This document shows positions 47,537 through 57,111 of a stretch of 64,000 nt of DNA, in pieces. A program made the translations under genes and the position numbers. Below the pieces are notes generated by a model that was given only the letters and a program-made list of their open reading frames with translations, had not been told where the DNA came from and did no database searches. How positions within the stretch are numbered: the first letter of the stretch is position 1; each line of letters opens with the position of its first letter. Source of the stretch: Arachidicoccus sp. GTDB taxonomy: Bacteria; Bacteroidota; Bacteroidia; Chitinophagales; Chitinophagaceae. The DNA lies in the NCBI GenBank assembly GCA_028283605.1, contig JAPWKH010000033.1, forward strand, positions 62,001 to 126,000, given 5' to 3'.

Positions 47537-49540
47537 ATGACAACGAATACACCACAAAACGATACAGGATTAAAACCGCTCACGGACTTAACAAGATGGA
47601 TTAGCATATTCCTCTTGTTGTTGCACTTCTATGTGGAGTGTTATGGTTTTTTTAAGCTGCGCGGCTGGACGCATCCGATAGGCAATCGCATTTTAGACAA
47701 TATCCATAAAACAGGATTGTTCAACAGTTTTAATAAAGCGAAATTGATCGCACTCATGTTCCTGCTGTTTTCCTTATTCGGCGCTCAGACAAGGAAAGGA
47801 GAAAAGGTTAAATATCGTTCGGCAATCATCGTGTTACTTGCGGGATTGATTTTATATTTTTCATCTGCATTCTTATTCGTATATTCTTTTGATATAACAA
47901 CGCTGTCAGTAGCGTATATGTCCGTTACTGTGTCGGGTTATCTGCTGATGATGTCAGGAGGTTCACAGTTAGCCCGCATCTTTAAAATCAAGATTAGCGG
48001 CGAAGTGTTCAATACCGAAAACGAAACCTTTCCGCAAGAGGAACGTAAACTGGAAAATATTTATTCCGTTAACCTGCCAACGAAATATCGTTTGAAAGAC
48101 CGGCAGCGTTCGGGCTGGATCAATATCATCAACGGTTTTCGCGGCGGTGTCCTGTTAATGGGATTGCCCGGCAGCGGAAAAACATTAATCGCCAAAGAGA
48201 TGCTGAAACAGCAGATTGCAAAAGGATTTGGAATGTTTATTCATGATTTTAAATTTCCCGATCTGACTACCGTTGCTTACAATCATTTTTTGTTGCAAAG
48301 ACGTTTTTATAAAATAATGCCGACATTCCATATCCTGAACTTTGAAGATTTACAAGAGCGGTGCAATCCATTGTTACCCGATACGCTTCATTCTATTACC
48401 GACGCGGCTTCCGCTTCGCGTGCAATATTGTTGGGATTGAATCAGGAATGGATCGAAAAGCAGGGAGACTTCTGGATTGAGAGTTCGGTCAATTTTGTCA
48501 CGGCGTTAATTTGGTTTTTACGCATCTATGAAAATGGGAAGTACTGCACGTTGCCGCATGTGATAGAGTTGGCTCAAACACCATTGGACAAACTCTTTTC
48601 TATCTTACAAGCAGAACCGAGTTTAGAAGTATTGGTAACGCCTTTTGTCCGCGCATACGAAGAAGACGCGGGCAAGCAGCTCATCGGGCAAATATCGGGT
48701 GCAGCAATCAGTTTGGGAACGCTGGCTTCGGAGAAATTGTATTATGTGTTGTCGGGTAGCGATTTCAGTATGCAGATCAACGATCCGAAAAACCCGAAGA
48801 TTGTTTGCATTGCCAATAATCCGCGCGTGTCGAATGTGTACAGCGCCGTTATATCGCTTTATCTGAACACATTGCAAAATTTGCTGGTCGAGCAGCAACA
48901 GCAGCCTTGCGGTATACTGCTCGAAGAATTCGCCAATATCTCCTGGCAGGGCATTGATAAATTTCTGTCCGTGTGCAGAAGCTATTTGGTGCAGGTTACT
49001 TTGATTATCCAGGATGCCAGCCAATTGATCTTACATTACGGCAAAAGGCAAGCGGATGTGATCCTGTCTTTGCCCGGGAATATTATTTCAGGGCAGGTTA
49101 CCGGTGACAGCGCCAAAATGTTGTCCGATCGTTTCGGTAAAATCTTGCAGGATAAAGAGAGTACCATCACCAATAAGGGAGAGACCTCCGTTAATCGCTC
49201 CAAACAACTGGATTATGCCATTCCGCAGGCAACGATCGCTTCATTATCGGCTGGCGAAGTGGTCGGTGTTGTCGCCGACAATCCCGATCAACGTATTCCG
49301 CAAAAAATGTTTCATGCTGAAATTCTACATGATTTTAAAGCGCTCACAAAAGAAGAAGCAATTTATTCGCCTTTGCCGGCAAGTAATGTCGATGAAAAGA
49401 TCGTCAGGGAAACTTTTTTACGCATCAAGGCCGAAGTCAAAGATCTTGTCATGAGTGAGATGGACAGGATTATGAATACACCCGGTATGCCTGCCGCTTT
49501 GATGAAAAAGCGGTCTGTTTTAGACAGAGAAAATAGCTGA
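47537..49540 (+). CDS. Type IV coupling protein (TraG/VirD4-like, MobC of Bacteroidota elements)
   Basis: 667 residues from the ATG at 47537; a TTG at 47480 would overlap the relaxase. Membrane helices lie near 15-35 and 80-145, and the P-loop GLPGSGKTLIAKEM near 220. IHDFKFPDLTTVAYN and CGILLEEFANISWQG (Walker-B-like) follow, with GKRQADVILSLPGNIISGQV near the end, typical of TraG/TraD-type ATPases. It links the relaxosome to a conjugation channel supplied by another element, since no channel genes are present. Confidence 0.88.
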   Translation: MTTNTPQNDTGLKPLTDLTRWISIFLLLLHFYVECYGFFKLRGWTHPIGNRILDNIHKTGLFNSFNKAKLIALMFLLFSLFGAQTRKGEKVKYRSAIIVLLAGLILYFSSAFLFVYSFDITTLSVAYMSVTVSGYLLMMSGGSQLARIFKIKISGEVFNTENETFPQEERKLENIYSVNLPTKYRLKDRQRSGWINIINGFRGGVLLMGLPGSGKTLIAKEMLKQQIAKGFGMFIHDFKFPDLTTVAYNHFLLQRRFYKIMPTFHILNFEDLQERCNPLLPDTLHSITDAASASRAILLGLNQEWIEKQGDFWIESSVNFVTALIWFLRIYENGKYCTLPHVIELAQTPLDKLFSILQAEPSLEVLVTPFVRAYEEDAGKQLIGQISGAAISLGTLASEKLYYVLSGSDFSMQINDPKNPKIVCIANNPRVSNVYSAVISLYLNTLQNLLVEQQQQPCGILLEEFANISWQGIDKFLSVCRSYLVQVTLIIQDASQLILHYGKRQADVILSLPGNIISGQVTGDSAKMLSDRFGKILQDKESTITNKGETSVNRSKQLDYAIPQATIASLSAGEVVGVVADNPDQRIPQKMFHAEILHDFKALTKEEAIYSPLPASNVDEKIVRETFLRIKAEVKDLVMSEMDRIMNTPGMPAALMKKRSVLDRENS

Positions 49541-49617
49541 TAAAATCAGAAATTAGAGAGATAAGAATTCACTTATCAAATGAAGATTTTAATTGATATA
49601 TAAATTATAAATGTAAT

Positions 49618-49623
49618 AGGAGG
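49618..49623 (+). promoter_or_regulatory. Strong Shine-Dalgarno (AGGAGG)
   Basis: AGGAGG sits 6 bp before the ATG at 49630. Strong SD sequences are rare in Bacteroidota, so this supports the start and hints at foreign origin of the small gene. Confidence 0.6.
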
Positions 49624-49629
49624 AAAGAG

Positions 49630-49827
49630 ATGGAAAATTATGAGGGCAGGAGAATAACTGTTAAAGCAGCAATTGAATTATTAAAACAAGACGGTTATAT
49701 TGTAACCGAAGAACAAGCAAAAATTATACTTGACTTTATGTATGAAATGGCAGAAATCGCCGTTGAGCAATATTTGTCTGAACCGGACGAAATTAATGCC
49801 GATGATAATAATAGTTGTCAAAAATAA
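49630..49827 (+). CDS. Small hypothetical protein (65 residues) before the recombinase
   Basis: Acidic helical protein; RRITVKAAIELLKQDGYIVT and EEQAKIILDFMYEMAEIAVE are a conserved-looking pattern seen in short proteins coded before tyrosine or serine recombinases in Bacteroidota elements. It ends 12 bp before the recombinase start. Perhaps an excisionase-like or regulatory partner; this is inference. Confidence 0.7.
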   Translation: MENYEGRRITVKAAIELLKQDGYIVTEEQAKIILDFMYEMAEIAVEQYLSEPDEINADDNNSCQK

Positions 49828-49839
49828 AATCAATTATCC

Positions 49840-50892
49840 ATGAAAACAGCAGATATATATGTTCGTGTGAGTACTGACGAACAAGCAGATAAAGGTTACT
49901 CACAGCGTGACCAGGAAGAAAGGCTCCGAAAGTATTGTGAAATTAGTTGTATTGATATCAGAAATGTTATTTATGAAGATTATTCAGCTAAAACATTTAA
50001 TCGTCCAGAGTGGGCAAAACTGTTGATCTTACTTCGTAAAAAAAGAGGGCAAACAGATTTAATCTTGTTTACCAAGTGGGATCGGTTCAGCCGAAATGCA
50101 GGTGATGCTTATCAAATGATTAATATATTGTCTAATCTGGGTGTTGATGCGCAAGCAGTTGAACAGCCTCTTGATTTATCCGTTCCTGAGAATAAAATGA
50201 TGTTGGCATTTTATTTAGCCGCTCCGGAAGTTGAGAATGATCGAAGGGCTTTAAATACGTTTAACGGTATGAGGCGCGCTATGAAAGAAGGTCGCTACAT
50301 GGGACAGGCGCCGATGGGTTATATTAACAGAATCACGCCTGACGGTAAAAAATATATTGCTATAAGAGAAGATGAAGGGCCTATCATGAAATGGGCATTT
50401 GAACAAATTGCTATGGGAATAGTATCGACACAACAAATATGGTTAGCAGCCAAAATGAGAGGGATGAAACGTGGGAATAAAAGTAATTTCTGGATAGCCA
50501 TTAGAAATCCGCTCTATTGTGGGAAGATATTTATTCCTAAATATAAGGATGAAGAAGCTCGCTTAGTAAAAGGACAGCACGAGCCTTTGATATCAGAAAC
50601 TTTGTTTTATAAAGTACAAGATGTTTTGGACGGAAGAAGTAAAATTCAAAGGACGAAAATAAAAGTTGATGAAAATATTCCTTTAAGAGGGTTTCTGATT
50701 TGCCCAAAATGCGGAAGGATATTAACAGGCAGTGGATCTAAAGGTAGACGAGACCAACCCTACTTTTATTATCATTGTACATCCGCTTGTGGAACTCGAT
50801 TTAAGGCAAGAGAGCTTAATAAAAGTATTGTACAATATATAAAAGAAGTTGCTGAACCATTGCCGGACTTAACCTCAAATAGAACTCTATAA
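49840..50892 (+). pseudogene. Large serine recombinase, truncated by frameshift
   Basis: 350 residues remain open. The resolvase domain has catalytic Ser in YVRVSTDEQADKGYS, then DLILFTKWDRFSRN, followed by the recombinase domain (GMRRAMKEGRYMGQAPMGYI) and a zinc ribbon (LICPKCGRILTGSGSKG, CTSACGTRF). The frame stops right after the ribbon (KSIVQYIKEVAEPLPDLT). The coiled-coil and C-terminal end needed in full-length relatives lie downstream in other frames (51117-51366), so integration activity is doubtful. The catalytic core itself looks intact. Confidence 0.85.
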
Positions 50893-51370
50893 AGAGAGAT
50901 AGATTCTAAGTGTATATAATGAAAGAAACTGCTTGCAGAACGAAACCAAATCAAAGATAGTTGAGACTGCAGATTGAAGATGAGAACATAAACGAATGTC
51001 TAAAGCCAGAGATTTCTTAGTCGCAGCACTATAGAACCTGAAGCGTACCGGATATTTGAACCACAGATCTGAAGAATGGAGTCGAAGATTAATTGCAAAA
51101 CTGGAAGCTCTACTGAGTGCATTTAACGGATAAATTCCGTATCAGACCTGTGGTTATTAAGGCAGAAAATCCATTAGTACAATTTTCGAAGTTAAAACCC
51201 TTTATGCCACGGAACTGCAATACGGAGGTAAAGAGTAAGGTAATAAGTTCGATATTTCCTGAAAAGCTGGTTTTTGACGGGGTTCAATATCGAACCAACA
51301 GATTGAATGAAGCAGTAATGCTTATGTCAATGATAAATAAAGAATTAGAGACTAAAAAACAAAAGACAAA
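50893..51370 (+). pseudogene. Scrambled C-terminal part of the serine recombinase
   Basis: Stop-ridden DNA with short matches to the expected end, notably SKVISSIFPEKLVFDGVQYR and TNRLNEAVMLMSMINKELET, which are the normal C-terminus of such recombinases. Several frame changes and stops separate this from 49840-50892. This fills the gap up to the terminator before the tRNA. Confidence 0.7.
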
Positions 51371-51394
51371 ACCGGAAAAACCGGTTTTGTCTTT
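51362..51394. terminator. Strong bidirectional terminator
   Basis: A perfect 14-bp stem (51362-51375 with 51381-51394; core ACCGG/CCGGT) with a loop of five As. On the minus strand T-rich DNA follows, so it ends the tRNA-Gln transcript; on the plus strand it insulates the S10 promoter from the island. Confidence 0.85.
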
Positions 51395-51399
51395 GTACG

Positions 51400-51470
51400 T
51401 TACCCGATCAGGACTCGAACCTGAACTAACAGAGCCAGAATCTGTAGTACTACCATTATACTATCGGGCA
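51400..51470 (-). tRNA. tRNA-Gln (anticodon CTG)
   Basis: 71 nt on the minus strand. Acceptor TGCCCGA pairs with TCGGGTA (one G-T pair). The D-arm holds TAATGGTAG, the anticodon stem ACAGA/TCTGT encloses loop TTCTGGC with anticodon CTG, and the T-arm TCAGG/CCTGA encloses TTCGAGT. The discriminator base is A and CCA is not encoded. It separates the mobile island from the ribosomal operon. Confidence 0.93.
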
Positions 51471-51540
51471 ATAAAAAACACAAAAATAATATCTTTGTTT
51501 GAAAATATATTTAGGAATGAAAATAAATATATAAAAAACT

Positions 51541-51571
51541 TTTGCTCATTTCAAAAATACTTTTACCTTTG
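51541..51571 (+). promoter_or_regulatory. S10 operon promoter (TTTG - 19 bp - TACCTTTG)
   Basis: TTTG at 51541-51544 and TACCTTTG at 51564-51571, 19 bp apart, match the Bacteroidota -33/-7 consensus and spacing. The start of transcription would be near 51578, about 24 bp before the rpsJ ATG. Confidence 0.8.
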
Positions 51572-51601
51572 CAATCCAATTAAAAAATTGGCGATTTAAT
51601 T

Positions 51602-51907
51602 ATGTCTCAACGAATCAGAATAAAATTACAATCTTACGATCATAATTTGGTAGATAAATCTGCTGAAAAGATAGTAAAAACAGTTCGTGGTACAGGCGCA
51701 GTAGTTACCGGACCAATTCCTTTGCCTACTCACAAAAGAATTTTTACAGTATTGCGTTCTCCGCACGTTAATAAGAAAAGTCGTGAGCAGTTTCAATTGG
51801 CTACTCATAAGCGCCTTTTGGATATTTACACGTCATCTTCCCGTACGGTAGATGCGCTTAGTAAATTGGATTTGCCTTCAGGTGTTGAAGTAGAAATTAA
51901 GGCATAA
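51602..51907 (+). CDS. rpsJ: 30S ribosomal protein S10
   Basis: 101 residues, full length. [20 protein letters not shown] and [30 protein letters not shown] (as blocks TGPIPLPT and [12 protein letters not shown]) are the S10 signatures. S10 sits in the 30S head and also acts as NusE in transcription antitermination. It is the first gene of this operon here, right after its own promoter; 251 bp separate it from rplC. Confidence 0.97.
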   Translation: MSQRIRIKLQSYDHNLVDKSAEKIVKTVRGTGAVVTGPIPLPTHKRIFTVLRSPHVNKKSREQFQLATHKRLLDIYTSSSRTVDALSKLDLPSGVEVEIKA

Positions 51908-52013
51908 TAATAAGTTCTTTTATCATCTGCCAATTTTATTAAGAAAGAAAGCAGCTCTGATTTAAATATAATTTACTTGATTTTATTATCAGTAATTAAA
52001 TAAAATAAAACAA

Positions 52014-52144
52014 GCCCTTCGAGGTTTGTTGACCGATGGTACTTCTGAAGTTTAGTAGTTTAAACGGCAAAAGAAAAGGTCGTCGGAAAACAGGAGATTG
52101 AAATACCGCATCATTAGGTATTGTCTCAAACACCTCTGCGGGGC
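52014..52144 (+). ncRNA. Candidate structured leader RNA before rplC
   Basis: The 5' end (52014-52028, GCCCTTCGAGGTTTG) can pair with the 3' end (52127-52144, CAAACACCTCTGCGGGGC), closing about 100 nt that contain GTTTA/TAAAC and AATACC/GGTATT hairpins. GGTTTG can instead pair with CAAACC at 52146-52151 just before the rplC start, so two folds compete. GC content is above other spacers. The likely role is r-protein autoregulation; no binding partner can be named. Confidence 0.5.
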
Positions 52145-52158
52145 ACAAACCGCAAACA

Positions 52159-52776
52159 ATGAAAGGAATTATCGGAAAAAAAATTGGTATGACCAGCGTC
52201 TATGCTCCCGATGGGAAGCAAGTTGCTGTTACCATTATTGAAGCAGAACCCAATGTAATTACTCAAATTAAGAGTAAGGAAATTGATGGTTACAACGCTC
52301 ATCAATTAGCTGTTGGCGACAAGAAAGAAAAGAATGCCGTTAAAGCAGCTGTTAATCACTTCGCAAAAGCCAATACTTCGGCTAAAAAAATCGTAAAAGA
52401 ATTTCGCGATTACTCAATCGAAAAAAATATAGGAGAAACTGTTACAGTAGAAATTTTCGCAGAAGGCGAAAAGGTTGATGTAGTAGGAACTACCAAAGGT
52501 AAAGGATTTCAGGGTGTTGTAAAACGCCATGGTTTTGCCGGTGTAGGAGAGCAGTCTCACGGCCAACATGATCGTCAACGTGCACCGGGATCTGTGGGCG
52601 GTTCTTCTTATCCTTCAAGAGTATTTAAAGGAATGAGAATGGCAGGCCGTATGGGTAATGACCGCGTGAAATTGAAAGGTTTGAAAGTTGTAAAAATTTT
52701 CCCTGACAAAAATTATATTCTTATCAGTGGTTCGGTACCGGGTCATATAGGTTCAACCGTTTTCATCCAGAAATAA
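52159..52776 (+). CDS. rplC: 50S ribosomal protein L3
   Basis: 205 residues. MKGIIGKKIGMTSVYAPDGK at the start and GFQGVVKRHGFAGVGEQSHG ... RAPGSVGGSSYPSRVFKGMR in the middle are the L3 extension that reaches the peptidyl-transferase region. It is preceded by the structured leader, suggesting separate control from rpsJ. Confidence 0.97.
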   Translation: MKGIIGKKIGMTSVYAPDGKQVAVTIIEAEPNVITQIKSKEIDGYNAHQLAVGDKKEKNAVKAAVNHFAKANTSAKKIVKEFRDYSIEKNIGETVTVEIFAEGEKVDVVGTTKGKGFQGVVKRHGFAGVGEQSHGQHDRQRAPGSVGGSSYPSRVFKGMRMAGRMGNDRVKLKGLKVVKIFPDKNYILISGSVPGHIGSTVFIQK

Positions 52777-52822
52777 TTAAGTAACGATAAACAAAATTAT
52801 CATTACAGAAAAAATTGAAAAA

Positions 52823-53461
52823 ATGCAAGCAGAAATTTTAAATACAACAGGAAGGGCTACCGGCCGCTCAATTGAATTACCGGATGAAATATTTGGTGTA
52901 GAGCCTAATGATCACGTTATTTATTTGGCTGTTAAACAATATTTGTCCGCTAAGCGCCAAGGTACTCATAAAGTAAAAACGCGCGCGGAAGTGCAAGGTG
53001 CAAGCCGCAAATTGCACAAGCAGAAAGGCACAGGAGGTTCTCGTAAAGGGAATATCCGCAACCCTTTATACAAAGGTGGTGGTACAATCTTCGGGCCTAA
53101 GCCTCATGCATATACTATCAAGTTGAATAGAAAAGTTAAAGACTTGGCTAAAGTAAGTGCTTTATCACATAAAGCTAAGGATAGCGCAATTGTAATATTG
53201 GAAGATTTCACTTATGATGCTCCGAAAACAAAACAGTTTATAGAAGTATTAAAGAGCATTAATGTTGCCGGAAAGAAAGTGTTGTTTGTATTGCCTGATT
53301 ATAATGACAATGTTTATTTAAGCCTTCGCAACATTTCACGTGTAAATAGTACTCTATTGAGCGATATTAATACTTATGATGTAGTAAATGCCGATGTGGT
53401 TGTTTTTACTGAAAATGCAGTAAAAATATTAACTGAAAAAGAAGAGGAAGTAGCAGCATAA
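52823..53461 (+). CDS. rplD: 50S ribosomal protein L4
   Basis: 212 residues. The loop that lines the exit tunnel is seen in KVKTRAEVQGASRKLHKQKG and GGTIFGPKPHAY. L4 is the classical autoregulator of S10 operons in gamma-proteobacteria; whether it acts on the leader upstream of rplC here is unknown. Confidence 0.97.
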   Translation: MQAEILNTTGRATGRSIELPDEIFGVEPNDHVIYLAVKQYLSAKRQGTHKVKTRAEVQGASRKLHKQKGTGGSRKGNIRNPLYKGGGTIFGPKPHAYTIKLNRKVKDLAKVSALSHKAKDSAIVILEDFTYDAPKTKQFIEVLKSINVAGKKVLFVLPDYNDNVYLSLRNISRVNSTLLSDINTYDVVNADVVVFTENAVKILTEKEEEVAA

Positions 53462-53513
53462 TTAGTTTAAACAAAATGGTTCGGCTCAGGCTGACGAATA
53501 AAAAGATATAAAG

Positions 53514-53813
53514 ATGAAACTTAGCGAAGTTTTAATAAAACCGATACTTACGGAAAAAGCAAACGCACAAAGCGAGAAGCAAAACAAATTTGCTTTCCGT
53601 GTAAATCGCAAGGCAAATAAGCTTGAAATTAAAGATGCTGTAGAAGCTTTTTATAACGTAACTGTTAAAGACGTTCATACAATCGTTGTTCCAGCAAAAA
53701 GTAAAACGCGCTTTACAAAAGCAGGTTATATTCAAGGTCAGAAACCTTCATTCAAAAAGGCTTATGTTACTGTTGCGGAAGGCGATTCCATCGATTTATA
53801 TAGCGGTGTTTAA
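53514..53813 (+). CDS. rplW: 50S ribosomal protein L23
   Basis: 99 residues. LIKPILTEKANAQSEKQNKF and a hydrophobic VKDVHTIVV strand identify L23, which sits at the tunnel exit and docks trigger factor and SRP. Start and length are normal. Confidence 0.96.
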   Translation: MKLSEVLIKPILTEKANAQSEKQNKFAFRVNRKANKLEIKDAVEAFYNVTVKDVHTIVVPAKSKTRFTKAGYIQGQKPSFKKAYVTVAEGDSIDLYSGV

Positions 53814-53870
53814 TAAATATTAATTATAGTATTACGGAGCTGATAAATCCGTTTATAAAAAATATATAAA

Positions 53871-54707
53871 ATGGCATTAAAGAAATACAAGCCGATGACG
53901 GCCGGTACTCGTTGGAAGATTGGAAATGCGTATGCAGAGATTACAACCAATCAACCCGAAAAAAGTTTATTGGAAAAGAAAAACAGTACAGGTGGCAGAA
54001 ATGCACAAGGTCGTCGTTCCATGCGTTATATCGGCGGAGGACACAAGAAACATTATCGCGTCATTGATTTTAAACGCAATAAAACCGGCATAGAAGCAAA
54101 AGTTGTTTCTATCGAATATGATCCAAACCGCACAGCGTTTATTGCTTTATTGCAATATACTGACGGCGAAAAAAGATATATAATTGCACCGCAAGGTTTG
54201 CAGGTTGGTGCTACAGTTCTTTCAGGAGATGCAGTTGCACCTGAATTGGGCAACGCTTTAAAGTTGAAAAATATGCCTTTAGGTACTACAATTCATAATA
54301 TTGAATTGCAACCTGGGCAGGGTGCGAAAATGGCTCGCAGTGCCGGTTCTTCTGCTCAATTGAGCAACAAGGAAGAGCGCTATGCAGTATTGAAAATGCC
54401 TTCCGGAGAATTAAGAAAAGTACTGATTGACTGTTACGCAACAGTGGGTGTCGTATCCAACAGCGATCACAACCTACGCAGCTACGGTAAAGCCGGTGCT
54501 AAGCGTTGGTTAGGTATTCGTCCTCGTGTAAGAGGCGTGGCTATGAATCCGGTAGATCATCCGATGGGTGGTGGCGAAGGCCGTGCTTCCGGTGGTCATC
54601 CGCGTTCTCGTACAGGTAAATACGCTAAAGGCGAAATTACCCGTAAAAAGAAAGGTTCTGACAAACTGATCATTCAGAGAAAGAACGGAAGAAAGTTATC
54701 AAAATAA
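53871..54707 (+). CDS. rplB: 50S ribosomal protein L2
   Basis: 278 residues. The motifs [45 protein letters not shown] and [17 protein letters not shown] are the hallmarks of L2, needed for subunit joining and peptidyl transfer. The C-terminus is basic, as usual. Confidence 0.97.
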   Translation: MALKKYKPMTAGTRWKIGNAYAEITTNQPEKSLLEKKNSTGGRNAQGRRSMRYIGGGHKKHYRVIDFKRNKTGIEAKVVSIEYDPNRTAFIALLQYTDGEKRYIIAPQGLQVGATVLSGDAVAPELGNALKLKNMPLGTTIHNIELQPGQGAKMARSAGSSAQLSNKEERYAVLKMPSGELRKVLIDCYATVGVVSNSDHNLRSYGKAGAKRWLGIRPRVRGVAMNPVDHPMGGGEGRASGGHPRSRTGKYAKGEITRKKKGSDKLIIQRKNGRKLSK

Positions 54708-54766
54708 ATTTTCACTGTTAAAATGGTTCTCTAAACAGGAACAAATAAACAAATTAAAAATTAGCA

Positions 54767-55036
54767 ATGGGTCGTTCAATTAAAAAAGGTCCTTACGTAG
54801 ATGTAAATTTAGAAACTAAAGTATTAGGAATCAACGAAGGCAAAGCAAAGAAAGCGGTTATAAAAACATGGAGCCGTCGTTCTACTATTACTCCGGATTT
54901 CGTAGGTCATACTTTTGCGGTACATAACGGAAACAAATTTATACCGGTGTATGTTACTGAATTTATGGTAGGTCACAAGTTAGGCGAGTTTGCCCCAACC
55001 AGAAACTTCAGAGGTCACGCAGGTAGTAAGAAATAA
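54767..55036 (+). CDS. rpsS: 30S ribosomal protein S19
   Basis: 89 residues. [37 protein letters not shown] and [17 protein letters not shown] identify S19, which contacts tRNA in the 30S head with S13. A 115-bp spacer without evident genes separates it from rplV. Confidence 0.97.
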   Translation: MGRSIKKGPYVDVNLETKVLGINEGKAKKAVIKTWSRRSTITPDFVGHTFAVHNGNKFIPVYVTEFMVGHKLGEFAPTRNFRGHAGSKK

Positions 55037-55151
55037 TTAGTCAATAAGTGAATTCGGTAATTTGCCGATTTATGATAAAATAAGTTTGAATTGATCAGTT
55101 AGAGATTTCATTATCAATATTATCTGATTTTCAAATTTTCAAATTAGAAAA

Positions 55152-55496
55152 ATGGAAGCAATAGCTAAATTAAAAAATTATCCTACAGGTCCGCGCAAAA
55201 TGCGTTTGTTGGCTGATGTGATTCGTGGTTTGGATGTTGAAAAATCAATCTCTATTCTTGAGTTTCATCCTCAGCACAATGCAAAGCCTTTGGCCAAATT
55301 GTTGAGAAGTGCAATAGCAAACTGGGAACAAAAAAACGAAGGTCAAAGTGCAGCAGATGCTAATCTTGTAGTGAAAACTATTTTTGTTGATGGTGGCCGT
55401 AGCATTAAAAGAATGAGGCCGGCGCCGCAAGGTCGCGGTCATCGCATTCGCAAACGCAGCAATCACGTAACGATTATTGTAGATACAAAAAATTAA
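55152..55496 (+). CDS. rplV: 50S ribosomal protein L22
   Basis: 114 residues. [20 protein letters not shown] and the beta-hairpin region [20 protein letters not shown] (here [19 protein letters not shown]) show L22; the hairpin lines the exit tunnel near macrolide sites. Confidence 0.96.
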   Translation: MEAIAKLKNYPTGPRKMRLLADVIRGLDVEKSISILEFHPQHNAKPLAKLLRSAIANWEQKNEGQSAADANLVVKTIFVDGGRSIKRMRPAPQGRGHRIRKRSNHVTIIVDTKN

Positions 55497-55551
55497 AATT
55501 AAATAAATCTTTATAACTCTTCCGGGAGATATAAAGGCTCAAATTAAAAAT

Positions 55552-56322
55552 ATGGGTCAAAAAGCAAATCCTATTGGAAATAGATTAGGCATCATCCGCG
55601 GATGGGACAGTAATTGGTACGCAAACAAAAAAGACTATGCCAATCGCCTTATCGAAGACAATAAAATACGTACATATCTAAATGCACGTATCAACAAAGG
55701 AGGCATCGCCAAAATAGTAATCGAACGTACTTTAGGTAAGTTGATTATTACTATCCATACCTCTAAGCCTGGCATTATCATTGGTAAAGGTGGTGGCGAA
55801 GTTGATCGCATTAAAGAAGAATTGAAAAAATTGACCAATAAAGACGATGTCCAAATCAACATTTTGGAAATCCGTCGTCCCGAAATAGATGCCGCTATCA
55901 TTGGCGATACTATTGCGCGTCAAATTGAAAATCGTATCAACTTTAAACGTGCTATTAAAATGGCAGTAGCTTCAGCGCTTCGCATGGGTGCAGAAGGTAT
56001 CAAAGTGAAAGCCAGTGGTCGTTTGGGCGGTGCGGAAATTGCACGTTCTGAAGAATTCAAGCAAGGCCGTGTACCATTACACACGTTCCGTATGGATATT
56101 GATTATGCAAGTGTGTTTGCACAAACAGTTTACGGAAAAATTGGTATCAAAGTTTGGGTATGTAAAGGCGAAGTACTCGGTAAAAGAGATCTAAATCCTA
56201 ATTTAATTTCTGGTGGCAGTGAAAGAAATGAAAGAAGAGGCGCTGAAAGAAATGATAGGAATGAAAGAGGCGACAGAAGGCCTTCAAGAGATCGGGGCGA
56301 AAGAAGAGAAAGAAGAAACTAA
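55552..56322 (+). CDS. rpsC: 30S ribosomal protein S3 with charged C-terminal tail
   Basis: 256 residues. The KH domain has [20 protein letters not shown], and the S3 C-domain has [20 protein letters not shown]. Beyond about residue 218 the protein has an Arg/Glu/Asp-rich tail ([18 protein letters not shown]). S3 forms the mRNA entry site and helicase with S4 and S5. Overall identification is certain; the tail has no assigned role. Confidence 0.97.
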   Translation: MGQKANPIGNRLGIIRGWDSNWYANKKDYANRLIEDNKIRTYLNARINKGGIAKIVIERTLGKLIITIHTSKPGIIIGKGGGEVDRIKEELKKLTNKDDVQINILEIRRPEIDAAIIGDTIARQIENRINFKRAIKMAVASALRMGAEGIKVKASGRLGGAEIARSEEFKQGRVPLHTFRMDIDYASVFAQTVYGKIGIKVWVCKGEVLGKRDLNPNLISGGSERNERRGAERNDRNERGDRRPSRDRGERRERRN

Positions 56323-56411
56323 ACTTTCCGGAACAGGAAAAGTTAAAGAACTATTCGTATAAAATATATTAAATAATATTTCTCCCTTTAGGGAGGACAG
56401 GAGGGTAAAAA

Positions 56412-56825
56412 ATGTTACAGCCTAAAAGAGCAAAACATAGGAAAGCACAGAAAGGACGCATCAGAAATGTGGCAAAAAGAGGAACTACCATTTCTTTCGG
56501 TTCCTATGCTTTAAAAGCAGTAGAACCTATATGGTTGAATAACCGTCAGATAGAAGCTGCTCGTCAAGCCATGACGCGTGCCATGAAACGTGAAGGTAAT
56601 GTGTGGATCCGTATTTTTCCCGATAAGCCTATTACAAAAAAGCCGGCTGAAGTACGTATGGGTAAAGGTAAAGGTAACCCCGAATACTGGGCTGCAGTAG
56701 TAGAACCGGGACGCATCATATTTGAATGCGACGGCGTATCTCTTGAAACTGCGCAAAATGCAATGAAGTTGGCCGCAGCTAAATTACCTATCGCAACAAA
56801 GTTTGTTGTTCGCAGAGATATATAA
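56412..56825 (+). CDS. rplP: 50S ribosomal protein L16
   Basis: 137 residues. [37 protein letters not shown] and [17 protein letters not shown] are L16 motifs; it contacts A-site tRNA on the 50S. A GGGAGGACAGGAGGG purine run before the start could be its ribosome-binding site. Confidence 0.97.
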   Translation: MLQPKRAKHRKAQKGRIRNVAKRGTTISFGSYALKAVEPIWLNNRQIEAARQAMTRAMKREGNVWIRIFPDKPITKKPAEVRMGKGKGNPEYWAAVVEPGRIIFECDGVSLETAQNAMKLAAAKLPIATKFVVRRDI

Positions 56826-56864
56826 ATAAAAGAATTGTTTTAATATAATAAAAATTCATCAACA

Positions 56865-57077
56865 ATGCCTAATAAAGCAGTAGCCTTTAATCAAAGTATA
56901 AAATCAATGTCTGTAGAAGACTTAAAGGCGCGTGTTCAGGAAGATGAACTTCGTTTAAAGAAAATGAAATTTGCTCACGCAATTTCTCCATTGGAGAACC
57001 CGATGAGTATCCGTCAATTCAGAAAAGACATTGCACGTATCAAAACTGAATTGAAAAACAGAGAATTAGCTAAATAA
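56865..57077 (+). CDS. rpmC: 50S ribosomal protein L29
   Basis: 70 residues forming the two-helix L29 hairpin: MSVEDLKARVQEDELRLKKM and NPMSIRQFRKDIARIKTEL. It lies near the tunnel exit. The order rplP-rpmC-rpsQ is universal. Confidence 0.96.
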   Translation: MPNKAVAFNQSIKSMSVEDLKARVQEDELRLKKMKFAHAISPLENPMSIRQFRKDIARIKTELKNRELAK

Positions 57078-57111
57078 AATATTGCTTGAAAAGCAATTAA
57101 AATAAAGTAAG

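Noticed and set aside
51117-51599. 160-residue frame running over the tRNA-Gln antisense
   Set aside because: Only its first part matches a recombinase end; the rest is the antisense of terminator, tRNA and promoter.
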